From Demequinaceae bacterium (lineage in GTDB: Bacteria; Actinomycetota; Actinomycetes; Actinomycetales; Demequinaceae): a DNA stretch of 64,000 bases. Made by a program: the position numbers and the translations under genes. The notes below the pieces were generated by a model. It made no database searches. It was not told the DNA's origin and was given only the letters and a program-made list of their open reading frames with translations. The stretch lies in assembly GCA_016933155.1 (NCBI GenBank), contig JAFGBM010000005.1:62001-126000 (forward strand), given 5' to 3'. Shown piece by piece: positions 25,825-32,857 of this stretch. How positions within the stretch are numbered: position 1 is the first letter of the stretch; every line of letters begins with the position of its first letter.

Positions 25825-26076
25825 CTAGACCTGCTTGTCGTGGAACTGGTGCTCCTCGCGCGCAAGGATGCGGGCGTCGGTTCTCCCCACGATCTCGGCG
25901 ATCGCCTCGGCGGTCGTGATCTCGCCGAGTTCAAGCCGCACCACGCGGCGCACGTCGTCCTCGGTCGGCTCCCAGCCTGAGAGGGCGCCGTTTTGGATGG
26001 TGCTGAGCACTCGGTGTTGCGCTGCAGGGTCGAGGTCCGCGTACACGTGTGCGTAACGAGTTTGCCAGTCGTCCAT
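25825..26076 (-). CDS. VbhA-like (Fic antitoxin-type) small protein
   Basis: An 83-residue helical protein (from Met at 26076: MDDWQTRYAHVYADLDPAAQ). The core STIQNGALSGWEPTEDDVRR then LELGEITTAEAIAEIVGR fits the antitoxin VbhA domain, normally three helices that insert an inhibitory S/TxxxE(G/N) motif into a Fic toxin. Here the positions aligning with that motif read N…SG, so the inhibitory Glu is missing. The start at 26076 has AGAGG about 8 bases upstream; Met 26118 would overlap the upstream gene by 20 bases and has no such site. It is the second gene after the 224-residue protein and most likely its partner. Confidence 0.55.
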   Translation of the reverse strand: MDDWQTRYAHVYADLDPAAQHRVLSTIQNGALSGWEPTEDDVRRVVRLELGEITTAEAIAEIVGRTDARILAREEHQFHDKQV

Positions 26077-26098
26077 GGAGTGAGCCTCTCGTTGTGGA

Positions 26099-26773
26099 CT
26101 AGAAGAGTTGTTCGACATCAGAGGGTGAACCCCGCCAGTGGAGGGCCCAATCGACCGCCTTCACGTAGTCGCGGTTGTACTCCGCCGTGTAGACGGCACC
26201 GACCGCCATGTGACGTTCAGCCATGATGGTCGCCGGGGTTGCCGCAATCTGCAAAGACGACGCGGGGGCAATGTAGTCCAAGCCGAGGAGCCACAGTGCC
26301 GTGCACAGCATGCCTACCCTCTGCTCGTCAACCTGCCGTTCCATGAGACCCTCGAAGACCCGATGGGGTACCTCGATGTCTTGAGGTGTGAGCCCCGCCC
26401 CATCAAGGTTCGTCGCGAGTAGAGCCTCCAGGGCCGCCTCCGATGCGAACGCGGGGCTCGGGTCGCGCAGGCCCAGTGCGTCCATAGCCTCGACGGGCGT
26501 GCACTCCATCGCCGTGACCATCTCGCCCACGAGACACTCTGGCCAAGGCAATGTGCGTGCGATGCCACTGAAGTCGAAGTCCGGAGCGTCACCGTGGTTG
26601 TCGTTGCGCCACAGTCGCGCATAGAACGAATGGAGGTCGAAGTCGTACCCCCATGTGCTTCGATGTTCCCAGCCCACGAGGTCGACGCCATCTTGCAGCT
26701 CGTATCCAGGTTTGGCACCGTGGTTGCGTGTCGCACGTTCAAGGGCCGCACCGTGCAGGTCGTCAGCGGTCAA
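26099..26773 (-). CDS. 224-residue protein of unknown function paired with the VbhA-like gene
   Basis: A soluble, acidic protein with no recognised domain. Segments that stand out are TWGYDFDLHSFYARLWRND, ARTLPWPECLVGEMVTAMEC and VGMLCTALWLLGLDYIAPAS. It has no Fic motif HxFx(D/E)GNxR, so despite the VbhA-like neighbour it is not a standard Fic AMP-transferase. It is transcribed with the VbhA-like gene and divergently from the HNH gene over about 100 bases. It may be a toxin of a new type or an unrelated cargo protein; the sequence does not decide. Confidence 0.6.
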   Translation of the reverse strand: MTADDLHGAALERATRNHGAKPGYELQDGVDLVGWEHRSTWGYDFDLHSFYARLWRNDNHGDAPDFDFSGIARTLPWPECLVGEMVTAMECTPVEAMDALGLRDPSPAFASEAALEALLATNLDGAGLTPQDIEVPHRVFEGLMERQVDEQRVGMLCTALWLLGLDYIAPASSLQIAATPATIMAERHMAVGAVYTAEYNRDYVKAVDWALHWRGSPSDVEQLF

Positions 26774-26873
26774 CTCTCGCCCCCTCCAATGGTTGGTGTC
26801 TCAGTCTCGCACCCGCTTGTGACAAGTGGTGGGTCAGGTTGACGGCGCCACCGGGGCGAACGACACTCGGAAC

Positions 26874-27596
26874 ATGTCTGGGATGTGGACCCTGGGTGAG
26901 TGCGCCCACTGTCGTGCCGCGTTGGACCCCGCGAAGCCCTCGTTGTTCTGTTCCGACCGGTGTAGAGACACGGCCAAGGACATCAGGTACTTCCGGCGCT
27001 GCTACCGCGACGGGCGTATCGACGATCCTGGGGTGCGCGCCGCCCTTCGCACACGGATGGCGTTCCACGTCTCAGGCGGATACAACGCCAAGGCACGCCA
27101 CCTGGACGCGGACACACGGCACGCGGTCCTTTCCGCCAACAACGGCTTGTGCGTGAACTGCAACGTCGCTCGAGCGACGCAAGTCGACCACATCGACGGG
27201 CCATCCTCTGACCGGACCAACCTTCAAGGATTGTGCGAGACATGCCACACCAGGAAGACCAACGACCGAATGGTGCCGATGACCGACGAGGACAAGGAGG
27301 TGCGAGACGCCTTCCTTGCGCTGGTCGAACGAGTCGAACCCAAGATGGCTGCCCATGATGAACGTACCTGGGACGGCCGGTGGCGTTCCCTCTTGGCTGA
27401 GACGCGAGAGTGGGCGAGGTCCGAACAGGGGGAGACCTACGTCGGGAAACACGGGTCTTCGAGGGCGGCTTCGACCAAAGAGGGGCTCGAGCAGGATGAT
27501 ACCGACGCCGGCGAATTCGGTGACGGCTCCACCGGGACCGTCGAAGACTATGAGCACGGCGTGTATCTTCAAATGCTCGCTGAACGCGACGACTGA
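26874..27596 (+). CDS. HNH endonuclease with N-terminal zinc finger
   Basis: A 240-residue protein. Near the N-terminus CAHCRAALDPAKPSLFCSDRC forms a zinc-ribbon-like Cys4. The nuclease core at about residues 90–125 reads CVNCNVARATQVDHIDGPSS then NLQGLCETCHTRK: it has the HNH catalytic VDH, the Asn and the final His, stabilised by two CxxC pairs. The C-terminal 100 residues are helical and acidic. HNH proteins of this kind act as nicking or double-strand nucleases in defence or mobile elements. The start is likely ATG 26874, with 26883 as an alternative; an in-frame start at 26826 lacks family-like sequence. Confidence 0.78.
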   Translation: MSGMWTLGECAHCRAALDPAKPSLFCSDRCRDTAKDIRYFRRCYRDGRIDDPGVRAALRTRMAFHVSGGYNAKARHLDADTRHAVLSANNGLCVNCNVARATQVDHIDGPSSDRTNLQGLCETCHTRKTNDRMVPMTDEDKEVRDAFLALVERVEPKMAAHDERTWDGRWRSLLAETREWARSEQGETYVGKHGSSRAASTKEGLEQDDTDAGEFGDGSTGTVEDYEHGVYLQMLAERDD

Positions 27597-28029
27597 ACCT
27601 CTGATGCTCCAGGTGTCAAGACGCGAGTCGGTCAGATCCCCTGCGGTTGTCTACATCCCGTTGCCGTCGCCTTGAGATGCAAGGGTGGGCTCAAAGGCAA
27701 ACGAGCACGGGCCGCAAAGATGACACCGGAAGAGCGAAGCGAGTCGGCGAGGCAAACCGTACGCACTCGGTGGTCGCGAGACGACTGAGAGATTCCCTCG
27801 CCGTGGCGTTTGGCCCGTCGCCTCGTTGTGACCCGCAAGGTTTGGCATACGCATCGCATACCGAAGTTGCCTTGTTGAGTAGCCGTACTCTTTGATTGCT
27901 ACGTCGACGACGCGAGCGGCGATAGACGGTCGCTCGGGCGAGACTTCGTATCGCTCGGTAACGTCCCGAGCGTCAACGGTCGCAGGACACGATCGCCGGC
28001 ATCCCCTGCGGTGCGATACGTTTGCCACG
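27597..28029. other. Non-coding stretch in the transposon before the restriction gene
   Basis: No convincing gene is seen in these 433 bases. They contain a hairpin with arms CGCTCGG and CCGAGCG around a 7-base loop (27952–27972), and two copies of ATCCCCTGCGGT about 360 bases apart (near 27635 and 27999). A TACGTT element at 28017–28022 lies 7 bases before the ATG of the BglII-like gene and could be the -10 of a leaderless promoter, but no good -35 is visible. Confidence 0.5.
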
Positions 28030-28947
28030 ATGACCGAGAACGACGAACCTGACGACCTAGGCGATGGCAACGAATCCGCCGAGGAGGGCGTGGTTGACCT
28101 AGCGGGCGAGGTGCGCGATGTAGCCACGTCCGGCTGGCCCTCCGGCTATGTGTACGGCGCGACTCGCTATGCCGACGTGATTCTGCGGCAATCGTTCCCT
28201 GAGCGGTTCGCTGACCTGATCGCGGCGCTCTCGGCCTTCCGGCCGACTCTCACCGAGTTGCGATCCAGCGGTGGCGGTCGCGCCGTGTTCACGAAGCGGT
28301 TTGACGACTCCCTCGCGGCGATGACGTATGCAGGAGAGACGATCTGGGGAAAGCAGAACGTCACCATCGAGAAGGTCGTCGGCCTCGACGGTACGGCGAT
28401 GCGCCGCACGCGCACGCGGGGCCACGAGATTGACATGTTCGGCAAGGGGACGCTCGCCCAGCCGCTGCCCGGTATTGCGGTCGAGATGGAGTGGAACAAC
28501 AAGGACCCCTTCTACGACCGCGACCTCAACAACTTCCAGGCCTTGCACCACGAAGGCGCGATCGCAGTGGGCGTGATCGTCACGCGAGGCCCTGCGTTGC
28601 AGGCGCTGATCGGGATGACCGTGCGGAGCAAGGATGGCGGCTTGAAGTTCGGCCAGTCCAGCACTCACTGGAGCAAGTTGATCCCGAAGGTGAATCTCGG
28701 TGGCGGCGGCGAATGCCCCCTGCTGCTGATCGGCATCGAGCCCGAGCGCATCGACGGCATCGACCTCGCTCGCCAGGTCAAGAGCAAACTCGAAGCGATG
28801 GATGCGACTCAGGGCAAGGGTGTGTGGCGCTCCCACTGGGCCACTTACGAGGCTGCGCAGGCAGCGTGGAAGGCGATGCGCGAGGAGGCCGAGGCGTTGA
28901 TGCCTCCACTCGCAGAGGAGAAATCCGACGACGAGGGCGAGTCGTAA
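28030..28947 (+). CDS. BglII-family type II restriction endonuclease
   Basis: A 305-residue protein whose middle third carries the BglII/BstYI-type nuclease core: GHEIDMFGKG (Asp135) and IAVEMEWNNKDPFYDRDLNN (Glu152 and Glu154), followed by FQALHHEGAIAVGVIVTRG. In BglII the catalytic acids lie in an Asp…ExQ arrangement, so the Asp…ExE here is consistent with metal-dependent DNA cleavage. Family members recognise sites built on GATC, such as AGATCT or RGATCY. The ATG at 28030 gives an acidic N-terminus; the frame extends upstream to 27892 without conserved-looking sequence. The adenine methyltransferase gene follows 74 bases later, with two AGATCT sites between. Confidence 0.8.
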   Translation: MTENDEPDDLGDGNESAEEGVVDLAGEVRDVATSGWPSGYVYGATRYADVILRQSFPERFADLIAALSAFRPTLTELRSSGGGRAVFTKRFDDSLAAMTYAGETIWGKQNVTIEKVVGLDGTAMRRTRTRGHEIDMFGKGTLAQPLPGIAVEMEWNNKDPFYDRDLNNFQALHHEGAIAVGVIVTRGPALQALIGMTVRSKDGGLKFGQSSTHWSKLIPKVNLGGGGECPLLLIGIEPERIDGIDLARQVKSKLEAMDATQGKGVWRSHWATYEAAQAAWKAMREEAEALMPPLAEEKSDDEGES

Positions 28948-28970
28948 CCGCGCGATGTCGGAGGTGCGTG

Positions 28971-29007
28971 CCAAGATCTAATTATCGACCGCTCCCAAGA
29001 TCTAATT
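28971..29007. repeat. Direct repeat with two AGATCT sites before the methyltransferase gene
   Basis: CCAAGATCTAATT occurs twice, at 28971–28983 and 28995–29007, a spacing of 24 bases. Each copy contains the palindrome AGATCT, the recognition sequence of BglII itself. The repeat lies between the BglII-like nuclease gene and the methyltransferase start (29022), where methylation state or a bound protein could set expression. Confidence 0.8.
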
Positions 29008-29021
29008 GGAGACCCACGCGA

Positions 29022-29858
29022 ATGACGATCACCCAACCTTTACGCGAGGAAATGCCCGCCCCTGCTCTGCCCGAAGTCGCGGGCGGGTTCAAGACGGTCC
29101 TTGCCGATCCGCCATGGCGGTTCACGAACCGCACCGGCAAGGTGGCTCCTGAGCATCGGCGACTCGATCGCTACTCAACGATGAGCCTGGACGCGATCTG
29201 CGACCTGCCGGTGAACGACGCGGTGGCGCACGACGCGCACCTGTACCTCTGGGTACCGAATGCGCTCCTGCCTGCGGGTATGCAGGTGATGGAGGCGTGG
29301 GGCTTCCGGTACGTCTCCAACGTCGTCTGGGCGAAGCGACGCAAGGACGGCGGTCCCGACGGGCGCGGCGTCGGGTTCTACTTCCGCAACGTCACCGAGT
29401 TGATTCTGTTCGGCGTGTGTGGCTCCATGCGCACGCTCGCGCCAGCCCGCAGCCAAGTCAACATGATCGAGAGTCGCAAACGCGAGCACTCCCGTAAGCC
29501 CGACGAGCAGTACGAGTTCATCGAACGATGCTCGCCGGGGCCCTACTTGGAAATGTTCGCGCGACATGCGCGGGCGGGCTGGTCGGCTTGGGGTGACGAG
29601 GCGGGAGAGGATGTGGCGCCTCGGGGTCAGGCGCACCGAGGCTACGCGGGCGGCCCGATTGAGGTGCCGCGTCTCTCCCACCATGCCCGTATGACGGACG
29701 GGCAGACCGACGTGATCGGGAACGAACTGCGGCGCCGCTATCACGCGGGCGCGAGTATTCGGGCTATCTCCGAGGAGACCGGCTACTCAATTCAGAGGGT
29801 GCGCAAGCTCCTGCTGTCCTCGGGGATGACCCTTCGGAGCCGAGGCGGTAGCCGCTAG
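29022..29858 (+). CDS. MT-A70 family adenine-N6 DNA methyltransferase with C-terminal HTH
   Basis: A 278-residue protein. The MT-A70 domain (about residues 20–205) has the catalytic DPPW motif (LADPPWRF, Asp29–Trp32), the LYLWVPNALLPAGMQVMEAW segment, the target-side RKREHSRKPDEQYEFIERC block and GPYLEMFARHARAGWSAWGD. The last 45 residues form a helix-turn-helix (LRRRYHAGASIRAISEETGY then SIQRVRKLLLSSG) of a type common in actinobacterial DNA-binding proteins. As the gene after the BglII-like nuclease it is the likely protective methylase, but the Dam-type enzyme at 31.9 kb could also act on GATC. The HTH could add DNA affinity or autoregulation. Confidence 0.85.
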   Translation: MTITQPLREEMPAPALPEVAGGFKTVLADPPWRFTNRTGKVAPEHRRLDRYSTMSLDAICDLPVNDAVAHDAHLYLWVPNALLPAGMQVMEAWGFRYVSNVVWAKRRKDGGPDGRGVGFYFRNVTELILFGVCGSMRTLAPARSQVNMIESRKREHSRKPDEQYEFIERCSPGPYLEMFARHARAGWSAWGDEAGEDVAPRGQAHRGYAGGPIEVPRLSHHARMTDGQTDVIGNELRRRYHAGASIRAISEETGYSIQRVRKLLLSSGMTLRSRGGSR

Positions 29859-30406
29859 CGCCGCTCTGCTGCCGAACCCATCAATGCCGAGACAAGGTCG
29901 GCAGGCGAGGCACGTCGGCGTCGCGGCGTCCGAGGGGTCCACCCGTTTAGTGTGCCATCGAGGCGACGAGAGCCGCCGCGTTTGTACAGATGTCACCCCC
30001 GGGCAACCGCAGGCGCGGCATGGGGGTGACCAGTATCGGTGCCCCGACCGCGGATGTCCCGGTACTGGCCACCGGTAGCGGTCCCTCGGCACAATGATGC
30101 GCGACGACTACTCGGGCTGGGCATGGAGCCGGTCTGCGACCATTCCGCACACCACCACACGGTTGTCGTGTGAGGTTAGGTTCGCCCGTCGAACCGTGTG
30201 GCTCAAACTGACCCACTACGATCTTGCCGTCCATGTTGTGGAAGATGTGTTCGGTCTGCTCTAGTCGGGCTGTCTCGCGCCCGGTGGCTTGAACTCTAGC
30301 CGTGGAGTCGAGCACCTAGCTCACGCGGCCTGTTTCGTCGAACGGGTGGGATAGGAAGGCGCGCCTATCTTCGTGGTGCCTAGAGACGTTAGTGCGATTA
30401 GATCGA
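29859..30406. other. Non-coding 548-base stretch in the transposon
   Basis: No gene is convincing here. The longest minus-strand frame (29947–30315, 122 codons, GTG start) has no ribosome-binding site and looks compositionally random. The stretch contains a notable inverted repeat at 30155–30201, listed separately. Neighbouring genes converge on it (methyltransferase from the left, DUF4236 from the right), so it may hold terminators or a small RNA. Confidence 0.5.
30155..30201. repeat. Inverted repeat with two mutually exclusive hairpins
   Basis: CCACACGGTT at 30155–30164 is exactly complementary to AACCGTGTGG at 30192–30201, a 10-bp stem over a 27-base loop. The left arm's CACACG can pair instead with CGTGTG at 30166–30171 to form a short 6-bp hairpin with a 5-base loop. 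Such a choice of hairpins resembles an attenuator or a structured RNA, but no T-run marks it as a terminator. Confidence 0.55.
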
Positions 30407-31471
30407 CTAGTCCCGCATGGCATCCAAGGCGTCAACGATCGCTTTCCCGCGATTCGCCTGCGAAAGTTGGATCTCCCAATCGAGGCCGCCTGAGGTCGTC
30501 ACTTCAACGTGTCCATATAGGACGATAGGAAGGACCGGGTTGTTCGCGAACCTTCTGTCGGGGCCTCCACGGAGGTTCACGTATTGCCATGTTTCACCGA
30601 CCTGCGTCGCGTCTGGCAGTACCGGTCCGGGTCCTTCGATGAATTGAGTCGTTGACGCCGTGACGCGGAGAGACGAGTAGGCGACATCGCTGTACTGGGC
30701 TCCTTCGCGGACAAGCACTCTATCGGGAAGGAAATACAAGGCGATCCTGCCAGCGGTCCACGACGGCACCGAGATGTTGGTTACCAGATGCGGTGGACCA
30801 GATTCAGAGCGGGTGATCGGAATCCGTTGCACGACGGTTGAAGCCCCGGCATTCGTTTTCAGTTGGTACGTTGTTCGCACCGCCCCCGACTCAACGACCC
30901 GCCAGAATCCTCGCAAGGTCGTGAGGTTCGCCCAGGCATCGACGAGCGACTGGAATCGGTCGGCTGGGGTGTCTTCGACATCGTAGAAGACGACAACCGA
31001 ACGTCTCGCGCGGTCGCGTTGCGCGAGCCACCAACTGACCGGCGCGCCGGCCGCCCAGACCGCAAGACCCCACGGCAACGTCGCTGCCCCGACAGCGATG
31101 ACAGGAACCGCCACCCAGGGCGCGACGCGGCTCTGCTTGGCCGCCTCGCACAGTTGCGTTGTGAGATCGTCGAAACCCGCTGGTTCGAGCTCCGACACTT
31201 GAGTACCTGTCGCGTCTTCCATGACGACGCCGGACGGCAAATACTCCGGGAGCGACCCCTCACCGGTTCGCACGGTCCGACGACTGCTTCCGCCATGCGG
31301 ATCGAGGGTCGCCCGGTAGAACGCCCCGCCCTTGCCGATCTGAACGTAGTTGCCGCGAGGACCAGTCCCAACCCTGAAGCCTGGGACGCCGGTGCTCACT
31401 CCGAGACCCGACTTACTCAAGTTGAAGCGGAATGGGCCAGCACGAAGACTCTTGCGAACGTAGAACCCCAT
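30407..31471 (-). CDS. DUF4236 domain protein with membrane segment
   Basis: A 354-residue protein. The first 60 residues are a clear DUF4236 domain: MGFYVRKSLRAGPFRFNLSK then SGLGVSTGVPGFRVGTGPRG, a pattern of short beta repeats. A membrane hairpin lies at about residues 115–150 (VAPWVAVPVIAVGAATLPWG, LAVWAAGAPVSWWLA). The C-terminal half is soluble, with a Trp-rich beta pattern (GFWRVVESGAVRTTYQL). DUF4236 proteins occur widely on mobile elements and plasmids with no established role. A GGGGGT sequence precedes the ATG. It is divergent from the zinc-ribbon–Dam operon across 238 bases. Confidence 0.75.
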   Translation of the reverse strand: MGFYVRKSLRAGPFRFNLSKSGLGVSTGVPGFRVGTGPRGNYVQIGKGGAFYRATLDPHGGSSRRTVRTGEGSLPEYLPSGVVMEDATGTQVSELEPAGFDDLTTQLCEAAKQSRVAPWVAVPVIAVGAATLPWGLAVWAAGAPVSWWLAQRDRARRSVVVFYDVEDTPADRFQSLVDAWANLTTLRGFWRVVESGAVRTTYQLKTNAGASTVVQRIPITRSESGPPHLVTNISVPSWTAGRIALYFLPDRVLVREGAQYSDVAYSSLRVTASTTQFIEGPGPVLPDATQVGETWQYVNLRGGPDRRFANNPVLPIVLYGHVEVTTSGGLDWEIQLSQANRGKAIVDALDAMRD

Positions 31472-31674
31472 TCGACCCCCATCGCTAGTCGTGCGACGAA
31501 GTAAGCATGGCAGAGGGCACGCGGTGCCGCTACTCGAGGAATCCGATGAGGACGAGGCTGTCGGTCAAACACCCCTCAACGTCTTGGCCGTTCGACTCGT
31601 GAGGTTCCCCCACCGTCTCCACACACCGTCATCACCCACCCCCGATCACGGCCCCCATGATGATACGGCCCCTC

Positions 31675-31703
31675 TCGACAGGCGTCCGCGTAACGCGTAT
31701 AAT
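31675..31703 (+). promoter_or_regulatory. Sigma-70-type promoter for the zinc-ribbon–Dam operon
   Basis: TCGACA at 31675–31680 and TATAAT at 31698–31703 are separated by 17 bases. The ATG of the next gene begins 6 bases after the -10, so transcription would start at or next to the A of the ATG, giving a leaderless mRNA. No ribosome-binding site is present. Leaderless transcripts are common in actinobacteria. Confidence 0.75.
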
Positions 31704-31709
31704 TGTTAC

Positions 31710-31922
31710 ATGGCTTCTCTCGTTTCGTTGTCTGACGAGACACTTTCCCGTCGCGCTGACGCGATTCGTCGGGAACGTCTGAGGCGCGCCGGGCGTGAGC
31801 GCCGTTGCGCCCGTTGCGGGGACAGGTTCTACGCTCGGGCTGATGCGATCTACTGCACGGGACGTTGCCGGGTCGCCGCGTTTCGTGTGCGCACAGGCAC
31901 TATCGCGGGGAGGTGGACATGA
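31710..31922 (+). CDS. Small zinc-ribbon protein upstream of Dam
   Basis: A 70-residue basic protein: an Arg-rich helical start (MASLVSLSDETLSRRADAIR) followed by a Cys4 zinc ribbon, RCARCGDRFYARADAIYC then TGRCRVAAFR. The pattern CxxC…CxxxC resembles the small DNA- or RNA-binding zinc proteins seen on plasmids and phages. ATG at 31710 is placed directly at the predicted transcription start, so it is probably translated without a leader. The TGA stop overlaps the ATG of the Dam gene by four bases, so the two proteins are made together. Confidence 0.7.
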   Translation: MASLVSLSDETLSRRADAIRRERLRRAGRERRCARCGDRFYARADAIYCTGRCRVAAFRVRTGTIAGRWT

Positions 31923-32857
31923 GCCAGGCGACTGTTGAGGTCGTGACGGAGGGTCGAAAGCCACGACCGCTCGATGACGGAAGCGTCATCTCGATATCCA
32001 CCACCCGCCGCTACGCGGCCGCGAGTCCCTTGCGCTACCCCGGGGGCAAGGCCGCCCTCGCCGGGTTCTTCAAAGGACTGATCGACGATCTGGGTATCGA
32101 GAACCCGCGTTACGTTGAACCGTTCGCCGGGGGCGTTGGAGCTGGCCTGGCACTGCTCGTCGACGATGCGGTCGCCTCCATCGTCATCAACGACGTTGAT
32201 CCGGCGGTCTTCTCGTTCTGGAGCTCCGTGGTGAACGACACCCAGCGATTCCTTGACCTGGTGGTCGATACGCCGGTGACCATTGACGAGTGGCGCCTCC
32301 AACGCGACACGTACCAACGTGCGGACCGCCGTGACCGGCTCGCCTTGGGGTTCGCGTTCTTCTACCTCAACCGAACGAACCGCTCCGGAATCCTCAATGC
32401 GGGAGTGATCGGCGGGCAAGCCCAAGTGGGCAAGTACCGAATCGGCGCACGGTACTACCGCGACGAATTGGTCCGCCGCATCGAAGCGATCGGCGCCTTG
32501 AGGGACCGCATCACGGTTTCGGATGAGGACGGGGGTGACCTCATCCACTCCCTCGTTGTGGACCCGGGCGCGTTCTTCTACATTGACCCGCCATACGTTC
32601 GGATGGGCGACTCCCTGTACCTGAATGCGTTCAACCTTGAGGACCATGCCAACTTGTCCGAGACGATCAACAGTGCATCGACGTCACATTGGGTGCTGAC
32701 GTACGACATCTCCGACTACGTGCGCGAGCTCTACCAAGATCGGTATATCCGCGAGTTCGAGTTGCAGTACAGCGCCTCACGCGCGGGCATCGCACGCGAA
32801 CTACTGATCTCCTCGCCCTCGGTTGAGGCCGTGCTCCGTGCGCGCGCCAGCCGTTAG
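31919..32857 (+). CDS. Dam-type (D12 class) adenine-N6 DNA methyltransferase
   Basis: A 312-residue enzyme that methylates adenine in DNA using S-adenosylmethionine. The D12/Dam features are all present: LRYPGGKA near residue 38, motif I in RYVEPFAGGVGAGLAL (about 64–79), FFYLNRTNRSGILN (148–161) and the catalytic DPPY in FYIDPPY (Asp223–Tyr226). The usual target of this class is GATC, the core of BglII-family sites, so it may protect the host together with the MT-A70 enzyme. GGGGAGG lies just before the ATG at 31919. The stop overlaps that of the convergent ParB-like gene by two bases. Confidence 0.85.
   Translation: MSQATVEVVTEGRKPRPLDDGSVISISTTRRYAAASPLRYPGGKAALAGFFKGLIDDLGIENPRYVEPFAGGVGAGLALLVDDAVASIVINDVDPAVFSFWSSVVNDTQRFLDLVVDTPVTIDEWRLQRDTYQRADRRDRLALGFAFFYLNRTNRSGILNAGVIGGQAQVGKYRIGARYYRDELVRRIEAIGALRDRITVSDEDGGDLIHSLVVDPGAFFYIDPPYVRMGDSLYLNAFNLEDHANLSETINSASTSHWVLTYDISDYVRELYQDRYIREFELQYSASRAGIARELLISSPSVEAVLRARASR

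Noticed and set aside
26099-26773. Fic toxin partner for the VbhA-like protein
   Set aside because: No HxFx(D/E)GNxR motif anywhere in the protein.
29947-30315. 122-codon minus-strand ORF in the transposon gap
   Set aside because: GTG start without a ribosome-binding site and no family-like segments; the frame is open mostly because of GC-rich composition.
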